Positions 29,580-37,527 of a DNA stretch of 39,650 nucleotides are shown one piece after another. Both the position numbers and the translations under genes were made by a program. Position 1 is the stretch's first letter; every line of letters begins with the position of its first letter. The notes beneath the pieces were generated by a model. The model did no database searches, was not told where the DNA came from, and saw nothing but the letters and a program-made list of their open reading frames with translations. Location: the IMG/VR virus record IMGVR_UViG_3300046616_000204, positions 1 to 39,650 of that record; one strand, given 5' to 3'. The DNA comes from a virus.

Positions 29580-30326
29580 ATGGATCGCGCGATCTTCTTC
29601 GCCGCGTTGCGCCGTCGCGCATCCGGTGTTTTCGGCACGTCCCTAACTCAAGGGCAGGTGGACGGCATCAACGGCATTCTCGATGCCTTCGCCACGCATG
29701 GAGACGGCAGAGACAAGACGCTCGCCTATGCCCTAGCCACGGCCTACCACGAGACAGGCGCCCGCATGGTCCCCGTTAGGGAGGGTTTCGCAAAGGATGA
29801 CGCCAGCGCACGCCGGATCGTAGCCAAGCGCGCCTACGGCCAGCCTGCGGGAAAATACGGGAATGTCTACTATGGTCGCGGACAGGTTCAGCTCACCTGG
29901 ATGAAGAACTATGACACGTCGTCGAAAGACGCGGCCTATGATCTCGTCGCTTATCCCGACAAGATGCTCGATCCGGTCATTTCCGCCCGGGTGATGATCA
30001 AGGGCTTGCTGGACGGCCGATGGAACGGCGCAGGGAAGGGGATTGCCACCTACCTGCTCACAAACGGCCCTGACGACCTCAAGAACGCTCGCCGCACGGT
30101 CAACGTGACCGACAAGTGGGAATTGATCGGTGGCTACTACACGGCCTTCCTGTCGGCAATCAAAGAGGCTGGCGGCGTTCCTGTCACCGCTCCCCCTCCA
30201 CAGCCAGCGCCCGCACCAACCCCCAAGCCCGTCGTCATCGAGCCGCAACCGGTCTCCTCTGGCGATTGGATCTCCACTCTCATCAAGGCAATCGCTGCCG
30301 TTTTCACGAGGAAAGAAGCATCATGA
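29580..30326 (+). CDS. Endolysin, GH19/lysozyme-like
   Basis: A 248-residue peptidoglycan hydrolase. Residues 1-180 match chitinase-like GH19 lysins: AYHETG with likely catalytic E58, then YYGRGQVQLTWMKNY (97-111). A proline-rich linker (about 203-228) and a short amphipathic end (WISTLIKAIAAVF) follow, which may bind membrane. There is no signal peptide, so release should need the holin candidates downstream. It overlaps the next gene (ATGA). Confidence 0.85.
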   Translation: MDRAIFFAALRRRASGVFGTSLTQGQVDGINGILDAFATHGDGRDKTLAYALATAYHETGARMVPVREGFAKDDASARRIVAKRAYGQPAGKYGNVYYGRGQVQLTWMKNYDTSSKDAAYDLVAYPDKMLDPVISARVMIKGLLDGRWNGAGKGIATYLLTNGPDDLKNARRTVNVTDKWELIGGYYTAFLSAIKEAGGVPVTAPPPQPAPAPTPKPVVIEPQPVSSGDWISTLIKAIAAVFTRKEAS

Positions 30327-30514
30327 ACATGGCCTACGGAAGAATCGCCCTCCGCTATATCGCTGGGTATCTCGTGCTCAAGAGCATCCTGCCGCAAGAT
30401 ATTGCTGACATGGTTGCGCAAGACCCGGATATTGCCGCCGTCATCGGTGCGGCAATCGCAGCCGGTGTCGAGGGGCTATACGCGTTGGCAAAACGCAGAG
30501 GCTGGGCAACGTGA
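30323..30514 (+). CDS. Small holin-like membrane protein
   Basis: A 63-residue protein, MNMAYGRIALRYIAGYLVLK, with two hydrophobic helices (about 8-24 and 36-53) around an acidic turn, ending LAKRRGWAT. Proteins of this pattern follow endolysin genes in alphaproteobacterial phages. GAGGAAAG precedes the ATG, which overlaps the endolysin stop. Probably a holin or pinholin; the next gene is a second candidate. Confidence 0.65.
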   Translation: MNMAYGRIALRYIAGYLVLKSILPQDIADMVAQDPDIAAVIGAAIAAGVEGLYALAKRRGWAT

Positions 30515-30888
30515 TCTGGTCGCTCATCCTCGGCTTCTTCAAGGGGCCGCTGGGGCGCATCCTCGACACCATCGACAAGAACACCGACGCCACGACCGAG
30601 CGCGAGCGGATCAAGACCGAGGCCGTTCAGAACTACGTCAACGCTCAGGCTCAGGTGCTCACTGGGCGAGGGTGGTGGTTTCCGATCCTCTTCCTCGCCC
30701 CGGCTGGCTTCTGGTTCGGCTCCGTGTGCGTGTACAGCGTGCTTTGGTGCCGTGGCTGCGCTTACCCGCAGGAATGGACCATCGCCGCTCTACCGCCTCC
30801 CTTGAGCGATTGGATGGGGGCAATCGTCGGTTCTCTCTTCATCGGCAAGGCTGGTGAGCAGATCCTCGCCAAGTGGCGAAGCAAGTAA
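30511..30888 (+). CDS. Holin candidate with C-terminal membrane helices
   Basis: A 125-residue protein starting at GTG 30511, overlapping the previous stop. An N-terminal hydrophobic stretch (WSLILGFFKGPLG), a charged helix (about 20-45) and two membrane segments (WWFPILFLAPAGFWFGSVC and DWMGAIVGSLFIG) match the layout of the three-segment holins of alphaproteobacterial phages and gene-transfer agents. It would permeabilise the inner membrane and release the endolysin. Confidence 0.7.
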   Translation: MIWSLILGFFKGPLGRILDTIDKNTDATTERERIKTEAVQNYVNAQAQVLTGRGWWFPILFLAPAGFWFGSVCVYSVLWCRGCAYPQEWTIAALPPPLSDWMGAIVGSLFIGKAGEQILAKWRSK

Positions 30889-31045
30889 GCGGCCGGCGCT
30901 CGTGTTCCACCACTGCGCCGACCTGACCGCATGATTCACGCGAGGAATCACGAGGCTGCGGCAAAGCTATCAGCCAAAGTGTTCCCAATTCTTTAAATGG
31001 CATGCAGCATAGGGGCACGGGGAATTGACGCCAACGGAAGACGGA

Positions 31046-31372
31046 ATGATGCATCGCGAGCTAGGTATGCTAACGGCGAAAGTCGATATGATCCTTGAAG
31101 GGGTCCGACGATCGGAAGAAAAATCGGATGTTAGCCGTGCCTCGATGCATCGGCGCATGGACGAGATTGCTGAACGTGTCGGCAAGGTCGAGGGCAACGT
31201 CTCAGCCGTCCAAGAGGACGTGGCCGAGATAAAGCCGACGGTCGATGAGGTGAAGGTATGGCGGCAGCGCGGTATTGGAGCTTTAGCCATCGTTGGCATA
31301 GGAGCCTCGGCGCTGACCTTCATCGCCACAAAGTTCGGCGCGGCGCTCTTCGCGTGGGCTAGCAAGAGCTAA
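31046..31372 (+). CDS. DUF1515-like coiled-coil membrane protein
   Basis: A 108-residue protein. HRELGMLTAKVDMILEGVRR, then ASMHRRMDEIAERVGKVEGN and a C-terminal hydrophobic helix (about 80-98) match the DUF1515 group of rhizobial phages: helical coiled coil followed by one membrane anchor. ATG 31046 has GGAAGACGGA upstream; TTG 31025 is an alternative. Its place after the holins suggests a lysis or envelope role, perhaps replacing a spanin, but no cysteine lipobox partner was found. Confidence 0.65.
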   Translation: MMHRELGMLTAKVDMILEGVRRSEEKSDVSRASMHRRMDEIAERVGKVEGNVSAVQEDVAEIKPTVDEVKVWRQRGIGALAIVGIGASALTFIATKFGAALFAWASKS

Positions 31373-31453
31373 CAGACAAATTAGAAGAATCTCATAAACA
31401 CGTCTTGACTCTCCGGCTCCAATCCTCACCTGATTCGGCCAGAGGTGACGGGC

Positions 31454-31795
31454 ATGACTGAATACGTAGGTGAGCACATCAGCATTAGAGACTGCATTGT
31501 CTGCGTCGAGAAGCGCAAGGGCATCACCATGCGCCGGCATGCAACGCTGTCGGATCTGGCGTACAGCCTGCTCTACCGCTGGCCGGAAGAGAACCGCGGC
31601 AAGGAATGGGTGCGAGCCCAGACCATGTGCCTGGAGGCGATGGAAGGCCACAGAGACCCAGAGCAGGCGCGGGCGGCATTCGTAGCTGCAGCTCTGGCCG
31701 CTGAGATGCTGATGGTCAAGGAAGAGTACATACAGGTGCGGGGCGAGAAGCGTCCCAAGAAGCGCGGGCAGCGGCAGCCGGAAACGAACGTCTGA
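31454..31795 (+). CDS. DUF982 family protein
   Basis: A 113-residue protein of DUF982, a family concentrated in Rhizobiales and often present in many copies on rhizobial replicons. Seen here: SDLAYSLLYRWPEENRGKEW, CLEAMEGHRDPEQARAAFVAAA. The tail is basic. AGAGG precedes ATG 31454; GTG 31445 is less likely. A TTGACT lies about 40 bases upstream. It is the last rightward gene and a good host-range marker; function unknown. Confidence 0.75.
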   Translation: MTEYVGEHISIRDCIVCVEKRKGITMRRHATLSDLAYSLLYRWPEENRGKEWVRAQTMCLEAMEGHRDPEQARAAFVAAALAAEMLMVKEEYIQVRGEKRPKKRGQRQPETNV

Positions 31796-31798
31796 CGC

Positions 31799-31954
31799 TC
31801 ATCCCACCTTCTCCTGCTCCTTGAGGGCTGCGCCTCTGATCGACGATATGCACTCACGAAGCGCGTTGATCTGCCCGATATCCGTATAGAGCGGCAAGCG
31901 AGCCTCAATGATCTTGATCGCTAGCTCCATGCCTTCCTGCTTCCGCTTATCCAT
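31799..31954 (-). CDS. 51-residue protein at end of left operon
   Basis: MDKRKQEGMELAIKIIEARL, a 51-residue helical protein. GAGGGTG lies before ATG 31954, which shares its first base with the stop of the upstream gene (TGATG). It ends 3 bases from the convergent DUF982 stop, so it is the last gene of the leftward operon. Function unknown. Confidence 0.6.
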   Translation of the reverse strand: MDKRKQEGMELAIKIIEARLPLYTDIGQINALRECISSIRGAALKEQEKVG

Positions 31955-32154
31955 CACAACACCCTCATCCTGTTCCCCTCAAGCATTTCTATCACCTTCT
32001 CGGCGTGCATTGCATAGAGCGCGTTCACGATCTCGTCCTGCGTATACCGGTCATCCTTCAAGAGCAGCGGGCCGATCTCCAGAAGGCTGATCGGCGTGCC
32101 TCGCTCTGCCTTGCTGTTGGCGGCGTCTAGGATGGCTTGGCGGATGTCGGTCAT
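31954..32154 (-). CDS. Small winged-helix-like protein
   Basis: A 66-residue protein MTDIRQAILDAANSKAERGT. The order helix, helix (ISLLEIGPLLLKDDRYTQDE), recognition-like helix (IVNALYAMHAEK) and a final strand (VIEMLEGNRMRVL) suggests a winged helix. GAGAGACC precedes the ATG. It lies downstream of the integrase, where a directionality or regulatory protein would fit. No family named. Confidence 0.6.
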   Translation of the reverse strand: MTDIRQAILDAANSKAERGTPISLLEIGPLLLKDDRYTQDEIVNALYAMHAEKVIEMLEGNRMRVL

Positions 32155-32175
32155 TGGTCTCTCGACTGCATATTT

Positions 32176-32350
32176 GGTGCGACAAGCCTCTCAAAATTCC
32201 AAAATGATATCAACGGGGCGATTTTTAGTCCCACCTTCAATCACGCCTTTGATTTCGTTCATTTGTGCCACATCTGCAGGGGTCGCCAAACCACCCTCTA
32301 AGTTATTGATCTTGCTATAGGTGCGACCAAGCAGGGACATAGGTGCGACC
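32176..32350. repeat. GGTGCGAC repeats beside integrase
   Basis: ATAGGTGCGACC occurs at 32317-32328 and 32339-32350, 22 bases apart centre to centre; GGTGCGAC occurs again at 32176-32183. The last copy contains the integrase stop. Spaced direct repeats next to an integrase gene are typical of arm-type integrase or excisionase sites of attP. No tRNA-like core was found, so attP itself is not located. Confidence 0.45.
32191..32340 (-). CDS. 49-residue protein after integrase
   Basis: MSLLGRTYSKINNLEGGLAT, 49 residues ending DIILEF, starts 9 bases after the integrase stop. It could be a small soluble protein with one helix and a strand. The ribosome-binding site is weak, and the frame overlaps the GGTGCGAC repeats, so this may instead be non-coding attP DNA. 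Confidence 0.4.
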   Translation of the reverse strand: MSLLGRTYSKINNLEGGLATPADVAQMNEIKGVIEGGTKNRPVDIILEF

Positions 32351-33384
32351 TACAGTCTGTTCGCGAGGCGTTCCGAAGCGCCCCTAGCAAGCCGCTTTTT
32401 ATCCGCTTCCTTGGTGTAAACTTCAGCCATGGAAAGCCGAGACCATCCAAACATAGCCATCAGCTCATGAGGCGTTGCGCCTTCGTCAGCGGCTATCGTC
32501 GCCCCGGCCTTTCTCAGGCCATGCGCTCTGCACTCATCCGGCAACCCTGCCGCCGTGCATTGCTTCGCAAACCAATTCCCAAACGATGCCCCAGTGCTGA
32601 ACGGCTTGTTCCGCTCGGTGACGAGAAACGCCAGATCACCCGTCTGTGTTGCCTCGATTGATTCCTTGAGCTGCTTGAAGACCGGCAGGTAAACCCATTG
32701 GCCTGTCTTCTTCGTCTTGAGCGAGATAACGCCGTCCTTCATGTGCTGCCGGCCGACGACAACGGCGTCTGAGCGGCGAAGGCCGAGGAAGAGGAGGATA
32801 TCGATCGCCAGCCGTCCCCGCGTTCCAAGCTTGTGGTGCGCGCGGTATTGCTCGACCTGCTCAACGGTCCAAGTGTGGAACCCATCGCTCTTGTTGGAGA
32901 GCTTGCTGACACCAAGTGCAGGGTTGACCGAAACTAGATCCGCCTCAACCGCCCATTTGAAAACGCCGCTCATGGTCTTCATGAAGCTATTGGCTGCCTC
33001 TGGCGTTGCTGCACGCTTGTCCATGCCCTTCTTGATGTGGGCCTTGGTGATGGCGCCGAATGGCCCCTCTCCGTTTTTGGCTTCCGCCAGGATCTGCTTC
33101 AGGATGTTGTCGCGCGCCCTCTTGGTCGATGGCGCAAGCTTCGCAAACTCACCGCTCTTCTTGTACTGATCGAATAGCCATTTGAGAGTGCCGGTTTTCG
33201 CCTTGGGCTGCTCTGCAGGGGCTGCCGAGCCTGTCAGGGCCTTCTCATATGCCGCGTTGAACTCATCGCCGCCGTAGGGCTCTGGAAGGCGGATACGCTT
33301 ACCGCCCCGCTTGAAATACCAAACGAGGCGGCCATGACGTGTCTTTTCATGCGAAAGGAACGGTTTGCGGGGCATGTCGGCCAT
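32350..33384 (-). CDS. int: Tyrosine recombinase integrase
   Basis: A 344-residue integrase. Residues 60-150 form the SAM-like core-binding domain; 170-340 the catalytic domain. Active-site residues: R203 in LGLRRSD, lysine around 223-226, H288 and R291 in HGLRKAG, W314 in place of the second His, and nucleophile Y323 in EVYTKEA. It joins phage attP to host attB. ATG 33384 shares a base with the stop of the excisionase-like gene (TGATG). It lies at the far end of the leftward operon. Confidence 0.92.
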   Translation of the reverse strand: MADMPRKPFLSHEKTRHGRLVWYFKRGGKRIRLPEPYGGDEFNAAYEKALTGSAAPAEQPKAKTGTLKWLFDQYKKSGEFAKLAPSTKRARDNILKQILAEAKNGEGPFGAITKAHIKKGMDKRAATPEAANSFMKTMSGVFKWAVEADLVSVNPALGVSKLSNKSDGFHTWTVEQVEQYRAHHKLGTRGRLAIDILLFLGLRRSDAVVVGRQHMKDGVISLKTKKTGQWVYLPVFKQLKESIEATQTGDLAFLVTERNKPFSTGASFGNWFAKQCTAAGLPDECRAHGLRKAGATIAADEGATPHELMAMFGWSRLSMAEVYTKEADKKRLARGASERLANRL

Positions 33385-33560
33385 CAAAGATCAAAGTCCC
33401 AGGTCTTTGCAATCTCTTTTTCTTGCTGGTCATCGGGGATATCTGGGGAAATGCGGATGATCTTGCCGTTTACCTCGACTTCGACCCGAACGCCGTCCCG
33501 CTTCGCAATCTTGGCCATGCGGTGCAGGTCCGATTCCTTGAGGAGGGCCGCTCTCGTCAT
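33384..33560 (-). CDS. Excisionase-like small protein (58 aa)
   Basis: MTRAALLKESDLHRMAKIAK, 58 residues: an N-terminal helical part followed by strands VRVEVEVNGKIIRISPDIPD. Proteins of this shape precede the integrase gene in rhizobial phages and prophages, and an excisionase or directionality role is inferred from position. ATG 33560 overlaps the previous stop (ATGA) and uses the GGGGAG of the shared repeat. It also overlaps the integrase start. Confidence 0.65.
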   Translation of the reverse strand: MTRAALLKESDLHRMAKIAKRDGVRVEVEVNGKIIRISPDIPDDQQEKEIAKTWDFDL

Positions 33561-34162
33561 TCCCGGCTCTCCCCCTCTGCTTTGAGGGCGCGGATTGCAG
33601 CGGCATATCCAAACCCGACCTTGTTGCCTGAGTTGCCTCTGGGGAGGAGAACGTCAGCGCCCACACCGCACAGCATGTACTGGTCGATCAGCTTCGCTGC
33701 CTCTTCCAGCGCCAGATTGCGGGCATTGGCTGCATCTGGCTTTGGCTCGGCTGCGAGGCAGTATTGCTGCCATAGATCGTTTATCAGCTTGCTGACTTCA
33801 GCGAATGGGGTGTTCTCTGTGATGTTCGCACATCGCATTTCCAGATCCCACTCGGCATCCGTTTCCCAGCCTACTGCCTCTGGCTTGGGAGTGGAGAGGA
33901 GCGCGCTGCGGATGCGGGCCTCGTAGTCGATCCATGCCGCCTCTTTGGCCTCAAACAGGGCCGTTTCGAAGTCGGAGGATTCACCTCTGTCAATCTCGCG
34001 CCCCAGATCGTATGGGGAACCGTTCAGCCGAACGTTCCACTCCCCGCCAATCCGATTGATCGAGTAAATTCCGACAATCGTTTCGGCCCTCGGTACTACG
34101 TCTTCCCACTCCAGCGGCTTCACGCTCACTGTTAGTTCTTCCTCGCGCTTCATGGCTGTCAT
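33557..34162 (-). CDS. Hypothetical protein with shared C-terminal module
   Basis: A 201-residue protein. The N-terminal half (SVKPLEWEDVVPRAETIVGI, then strands and a DYEARIRSALL helix) is a pattern common in rhizobial phage proteins of unknown role. The C-terminal third (NARNLALEEAAKLIDQY, AAIRALKAEGESRE) matches the 86-residue protein at 232-492. GAGG lies 9 bases before ATG 34162, which overlaps the HNH gene stop. Soluble; function unknown. Confidence 0.7.
   Translation of the reverse strand: MTAMKREEELTVSVKPLEWEDVVPRAETIVGIYSINRIGGEWNVRLNGSPYDLGREIDRGESSDFETALFEAKEAAWIDYEARIRSALLSTPKPEAVGWETDAEWDLEMRCANITENTPFAEVSKLINDLWQQYCLAAEPKPDAANARNLALEEAAKLIDQYMLCGVGADVLLPRGNSGNKVGFGYAAAIRALKAEGESRE
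33558..33592 (-). repeat. 35-bp repeat shared with 460-494 (plus)
   Basis: The reverse complement of this stretch matches 460-494 at 32 of 35 positions. It covers the end of the 201-residue gene and the ribosome-binding site and ATG of the excisionase-like gene. Confidence 0.75.
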
Positions 34163-34479
34163 CAGATGTTCCTCGTCTTCGCGAAACCGGCGCTTTTGAT
34201 CTTGGCTCGGGATTTCGGCCAGGCACCGATGTGTTTGGCGCGAATTCTGTCCGCCTTGCGGATGGCGGCGGTATCGTCAGCCGTCTTGACCTTGTGGCAA
34301 CTGAAGTGGGCTGGCTTAACGTTGTCGTCTGAATCGTCGCGGGTAAGCTCCCACGGAACGACGTGCTCCAGTTCCCACGCCTCGCCAACCTGGATCTTCT
34401 CGTCACAGATGTGGCAGCGGCCACGGTTGAGGTCGAAGATCCGGACGCGCTCTTTTCTGGAGAAGTGTTTGCGGGCCAT
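34162..34479 (-). CDS. HNH endonuclease (105 aa)
   Basis: A compact HNH nuclease. C22-x2-C25 (RCHICDEK) and C61/H62 make the zinc site; ELEHVVPW gives the first HNH histidine (H39), N53 the Asn and H58 the final His. It cuts DNA using a metal ion. It could be a packaging-associated nuclease, a mobile intron-less homing enzyme or a restriction factor. The TAATG overlap with the ASCH gene and the overlap downstream show it is fixed in the operon. Confidence 0.85.
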   Translation of the reverse strand: MARKHFSRKERVRIFDLNRGRCHICDEKIQVGEAWELEHVVPWELTRDDSDDNVKPAHFSCHKVKTADDTAAIRKADRIRAKHIGAWPKSRAKIKSAGFAKTRNI

Positions 34480-34838
34480 TATTGCCACTCCCACCTATGC
34501 AGATAGCCAATGAACGAGGGATGCCCATAACGGCCCTTGAACCATGCCAGCATTGCGGCGTAGTCCTCAAACCCATCAAGGCGTGCGAACTCGTCAATGT
34601 CTCGTGGATGCTTTGAGGTATCGCTTACAGTCAGGCCGGTCGGGCTGATATTGACGTAGCCGACATATGTGCAGACAGGATCCTCGGCTACGAGCTTGAC
34701 GCAGTTGCGCGTGCGCATGCCTGTATAGAGTTGGATGCGGTCGCCTACCTTGGCGCGAGGGGTTTGGCGGATGGTCTGTTTCTTTTCACGAGCAGAAACA
34801 GGGCCGGCGAATTCTGGGGAGAAGCTGAACGCCACCAT
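34479..34838 (-). CDS. ASCH-domain protein
   Basis: A 119-residue protein with the ASCH fold: MVAFSFSPEFAGPVSAREKK, TIRQTPRAKVGDRIQLYTG and CTYVGYVNISP. ASCH belongs to the PUA-like RNA-binding superfamily, and some members are nucleases or hydrolyse modified cytidines. I chose ATG 34838 because GGAGG lies 9 bases upstream and it shares a base with the preceding stop (TAATG). In this early operon it may act on host RNA or modified nucleotides; unproven. Confidence 0.82.
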   Translation of the reverse strand: MVAFSFSPEFAGPVSAREKKQTIRQTPRAKVGDRIQLYTGMRTRNCVKLVAEDPVCTYVGYVNISPTGLTVSDTSKHPRDIDEFARLDGFEDYAAMLAWFKGRYGHPSFIGYLHRWEWQ

Positions 34839-35008
34839 TATGCTCGCCTCCAGATCCAGAACAGCCACGATCTGCGCCGCTGCTTCTTCATGTCGGATAT
34901 CTCACGGCGCAACTGGGCTGTGGTTTCCGCTCTCTTTTCGAGATAGGCGAGGGTGGAGGGGCGAGCGTTGGGAAATTTCCGCAGATGGTCGTGCATTGCG
35001 TTGCTCAT
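34838..35008 (-). CDS. 56-residue basic protein
   Basis: MSNAMHDHLRKFPNARPSTL, a 56-residue protein ending in a basic and Trp-rich segment (KKQRRRSWLFWIWRRA) that could bind membrane or nucleic acid. ATAGGAGAGG precedes ATG 35008, a strong site. Its start overlaps the HNH stop (ATGA) and its stop overlaps the ASCH start (TAATG), so it is very likely translated. Function unknown. Confidence 0.65.
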   Translation of the reverse strand: MSNAMHDHLRKFPNARPSTLAYLEKRAETTAQLRREISDMKKQRRRSWLFWIWRRA

Positions 35009-35640
35009 GCTGCCTCTCCTATAAGATATTGAAGTTCCTCAAGCTGGCCGATATCCACCATTCTCCAGACTTTGTGGTAGTCTAGGCCGGTTATGGATAC
35101 CAATTCGGGGACAGAGATTTTCCCCATTGGAAGAGACGCAAACCTAGTGTTTTTCCTTTGGCGCCTATTGTTTGCTTGTTGTTTGTGAGTTGCCCACCGC
35201 ACATTCCCGGGTTCATAGTTCCCATCGTTGTCGATGCGGTCCAAACTCATCCCCTTTGGACGAGGACCTACGTCCGCGAGAAAGTTCGCGAAGCTGTCTT
35301 TCCACCGCTCGCAAATTGTTATGCCGCGACCACCATAATTCTTATACGGCTTGGATTTCTTGTTCAGGCACCTGGTCTTCATCCCAGCCCAAATCCGATA
35401 CTCGGTTGGCATCTTTTGCCCGTTTTTTCTTGTCATCCCGTGTTTAATTACGTTGTGGCGGTTTTCGATTAGAAAGCATCCGCAACTTACGACCTTAGGC
35501 AGATCCCCTGCCTTGATTGATTTGACCGTTCCGCATTCGCACTCACATACCCACCTTGGGCGCTTCCCGGGCTCTGCTGGAAGTCTGTGCAGCACAGTCA
35601 ATCGACCTATCTTCTCTCCCGTTCGGTCTCGAAGTTTCAT
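35005..35640 (-). CDS. HNH homing endonuclease (211 aa)
   Basis: A 211-residue protein of the phage HNH type. GEKIGRLTVL then CECECG and SCGCF form an N-terminal zinc domain. YRIWAGMKTRC, YGGRGITICERW and SLDRIDNDGNY to RWAT make the HNH nuclease core. The last 50 residues (ISVPELVSITGLDYHKVWRM) form a helix-turn-helix-like DNA-binding end. Such genes are mobile, cutting phage genomes that lack them. It overlaps both neighbours, so no intron is needed to explain it. Confidence 0.85.
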   Translation of the reverse strand: MKLRDRTGEKIGRLTVLHRLPAEPGKRPRWVCECECGTVKSIKAGDLPKVVSCGCFLIENRHNVIKHGMTRKNGQKMPTEYRIWAGMKTRCLNKKSKPYKNYGGRGITICERWKDSFANFLADVGPRPKGMSLDRIDNDGNYEPGNVRWATHKQQANNRRQRKNTRFASLPMGKISVPELVSITGLDYHKVWRMVDIGQLEELQYLIGEAA

Positions 35641-36056
35641 GCCGCAATCTCCGCACTTTCGGGGGTTACCCCGTATGTCTCTGCGATGAAGCGAAGCCCG
35701 TCTTCTAGGAATTTTGTGAATTCAATCTCCGTCATCGAGGAGAACGCGATGCTGCGCGGGATCATCACGGTCAGCTTCCCGACCATGACCGGCGTCGTGT
35801 AGCCGCACATCAGTTTTACCGTCTCGTGCAGAGCTTCAGCAGTCGGGCAGCACTCGGTGCTTTTCACGACCTCATGGAGGAAAGCCCACCAGAACCTCAA
35901 CCGGCTCGGCACTCTCCCGGTGCGCACGTCGATGCGGACGCGCTCACCTTCCTTGATTTCGGCTATGCGCTCTCTGTCGGCTGCCATCTCGCCAACAAGG
36001 TTGGAGCCGCAGCGGACGCAGTAGATGGACGGGGTTTCGCTGTTCTTCTTCGACAT
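35637..36056 (-). CDS. DUF1367-like recombination-region protein
   Basis: A 139-residue protein. A zinc-like CVRCGSN near the N-terminus is followed by RFWWAFLHEVVKS, TAEALHETVKLMCGYTTPV, then IPRSIAFSSM and a helical C-terminus. This pattern is common in phage proteins next to RecT-type genes (DUF1367 or NinB-like group). NinB-type proteins bind ssDNA in recombination; transfer of that role here is inference. It overlaps the RecT stop by one base. Confidence 0.65.
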   Translation of the reverse strand: MSKKNSETPSIYCVRCGSNLVGEMAADRERIAEIKEGERVRIDVRTGRVPSRLRFWWAFLHEVVKSTECCPTAEALHETVKLMCGYTTPVMVGKLTVMIPRSIAFSSMTEIEFTKFLEDGLRFIAETYGVTPESAEIAA

Positions 36057-37009
36057 CAGCCACCCGCCAGAGTAACGGTTTCGAGGACCTTCTTATCGTC
36101 GGCGGCTTTATCAATCGCCGCATCGATCATCTTGCGCAGGGCCAGAGCATCGCCGGGATGACGAGCCCAGAACATCTGCAGGCCAGCGCGGTTAGCGTCC
36201 TGCCACTTGGCGATCTTGCCGGGGTGCGTCGTTTTGATGTGCTCGGCAACACGGTCGGCAAACTGCCCGTCCGGAATGTTCTCAAGGGCAAAGCCGTCAT
36301 CCCACCAAACGGTGATCGAGTCCTTGCCGCCGATGGCGCGCATGCGATGATCCTGGCGCTCCTGCTCGACGATCTCCGTAGCTGTGAGGTCAAGAACCTT
36401 GGCTCGGTCCATTTCGGCTTCGTCGTAGAGGCCGGTGAACTGCTCGGGCCATCCAGCGCGGAGAGCCTGCATTTCGGCGCACTTGGCGATCATCAGGCGC
36501 GGCATGCGGCACCAGTTGCCGGAATCGTCCAGAGCGAACTTACCGCTCGGCTTCCGCTTCCCTTCCTCCTTGTCGTAGACCCATTCTTCCTTGACAGGAG
36601 CGAACTCCTCCCAGAACGACTGGCCGGCTACTTCGTACCATTCGCCGCTCTGAGTATCCTTCTTCCATAGGTAGACGGTCGCGGAAACGATGCCCTGAGG
36701 GTTGAGGGGGCTCATAAGCGCCTTGTCGGTCTCGTAGGTCGCTGGCTTAGAAGCTGGCCGGTAATCGCCGCAGCGCTGCGCAATGACGCGCTGGCCGTCG
36801 CGGCTGATGATGATCGTCAGCTTGCGCTTCTCGGCGTTGCCCTTGGAGAAGACCATGGGGATGATCTGGCCGATGAACGGGTCGAGGCCCTTGGCCTTCG
36901 CCACTTCCATGAACAGATCGAACTCGTCCGTGTTGCAGTCCTTCGCGACGGTGTTCTTCACCAGCGCTACCTGCTTCGGCGTCATGTCGAATTTCGTGAG
37001 AGCCTGCAT
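36056..37009 (-). CDS. bet: RecT/Bet single-strand annealing recombinase
   Basis: A 317-residue protein of the RecT/Bet family (lambda Bet is 261 residues). LDPFIGQIIPMVFSKG, IIISRDGQRVIAQRCG, RMPRLMIAKCAEMQALRAGWPE and TGLYDEAEMD are family hallmarks. It coats ssDNA and anneals complementary strands during phage recombination. The ~60 extra C-terminal residues include a Trp-rich part. It follows Gp157; a classical exonuclease partner is not seen beside it. Confidence 0.92.
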   Translation of the reverse strand: MQALTKFDMTPKQVALVKNTVAKDCNTDEFDLFMEVAKAKGLDPFIGQIIPMVFSKGNAEKRKLTIIISRDGQRVIAQRCGDYRPASKPATYETDKALMSPLNPQGIVSATVYLWKKDTQSGEWYEVAGQSFWEEFAPVKEEWVYDKEEGKRKPSGKFALDDSGNWCRMPRLMIAKCAEMQALRAGWPEQFTGLYDEAEMDRAKVLDLTATEIVEQERQDHRMRAIGGKDSITVWWDDGFALENIPDGQFADRVAEHIKTTHPGKIAKWQDANRAGLQMFWARHPGDALALRKMIDAAIDKAADDKKVLETVTLAGG

Positions 37010-37527
37010 TACTTCCTCCGTACCGAGAGAGAAACTGAACCGTTGTCTAGAGATACGCCTGGGATCTGCTCATCCTTGAGCGCAGCCAGAAGGGCTTTCT
37101 TGTCGAGCTTGGGAGCAGGGCGCTCCTGCTCGATCCAGAACTTGACCGGGATATCGGCCTCGTTGGTAACGATCAGAGACGGGGCGCGCTTGGCCAGCGT
37201 CAGCGTTGCGGTCGGCAGCTTCATGGAGAACTGCTCAGTGACCATCATCGCCTGTTCGATCAGCGCCTTGACGCGCTCGACCTTGGCTTCCTTCTTCCGG
37301 CGACGTTCAGCAAACGCCTCTTCTTTCGCCTTCAGGCCGACGATGTGAACTTCTTCCTCGTCGATCTCTGCCAAGGCGGCTTCGATGGCCTCCATAAGGC
37401 TCGTTTCGCCCTCAATGCTGTCCGCTACAAGCTCGGCGTCGTCGGCCGCGCCTTGATCCTTCAGGTTGGCGACGAGGCGCTTCGCGGCTTCAGCCTGGCG
37501 AGCAACGTTGAACTCTACTTCCGCCAT
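37009..37527 (-). CDS. Siphovirus Gp157-family protein
   Basis: A 172-residue protein. The first 110 residues are a helical coiled coil (MEAIEAALAEIDEEEVHIVG); then FSMKLPTATLTLAKRAPSLI, PVKFWIEQERPAPKLDKKAL and a DNGSVSLSVRRK end, all typical of the Gp157 family. Members accompany phage recombinases and may shield DNA ends, somewhat like Gam. AGGTGG lies before ATG 37527. It overlaps both RecT and the small membrane gene. Confidence 0.85.
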   Translation of the reverse strand: MAEVEFNVARQAEAAKRLVANLKDQGAADDAELVADSIEGETSLMEAIEAALAEIDEEEVHIVGLKAKEEAFAERRRKKEAKVERVKALIEQAMMVTEQFSMKLPTATLTLAKRAPSLIVTNEADIPVKFWIEQERPAPKLDKKALLAALKDEQIPGVSLDNGSVSLSVRRK

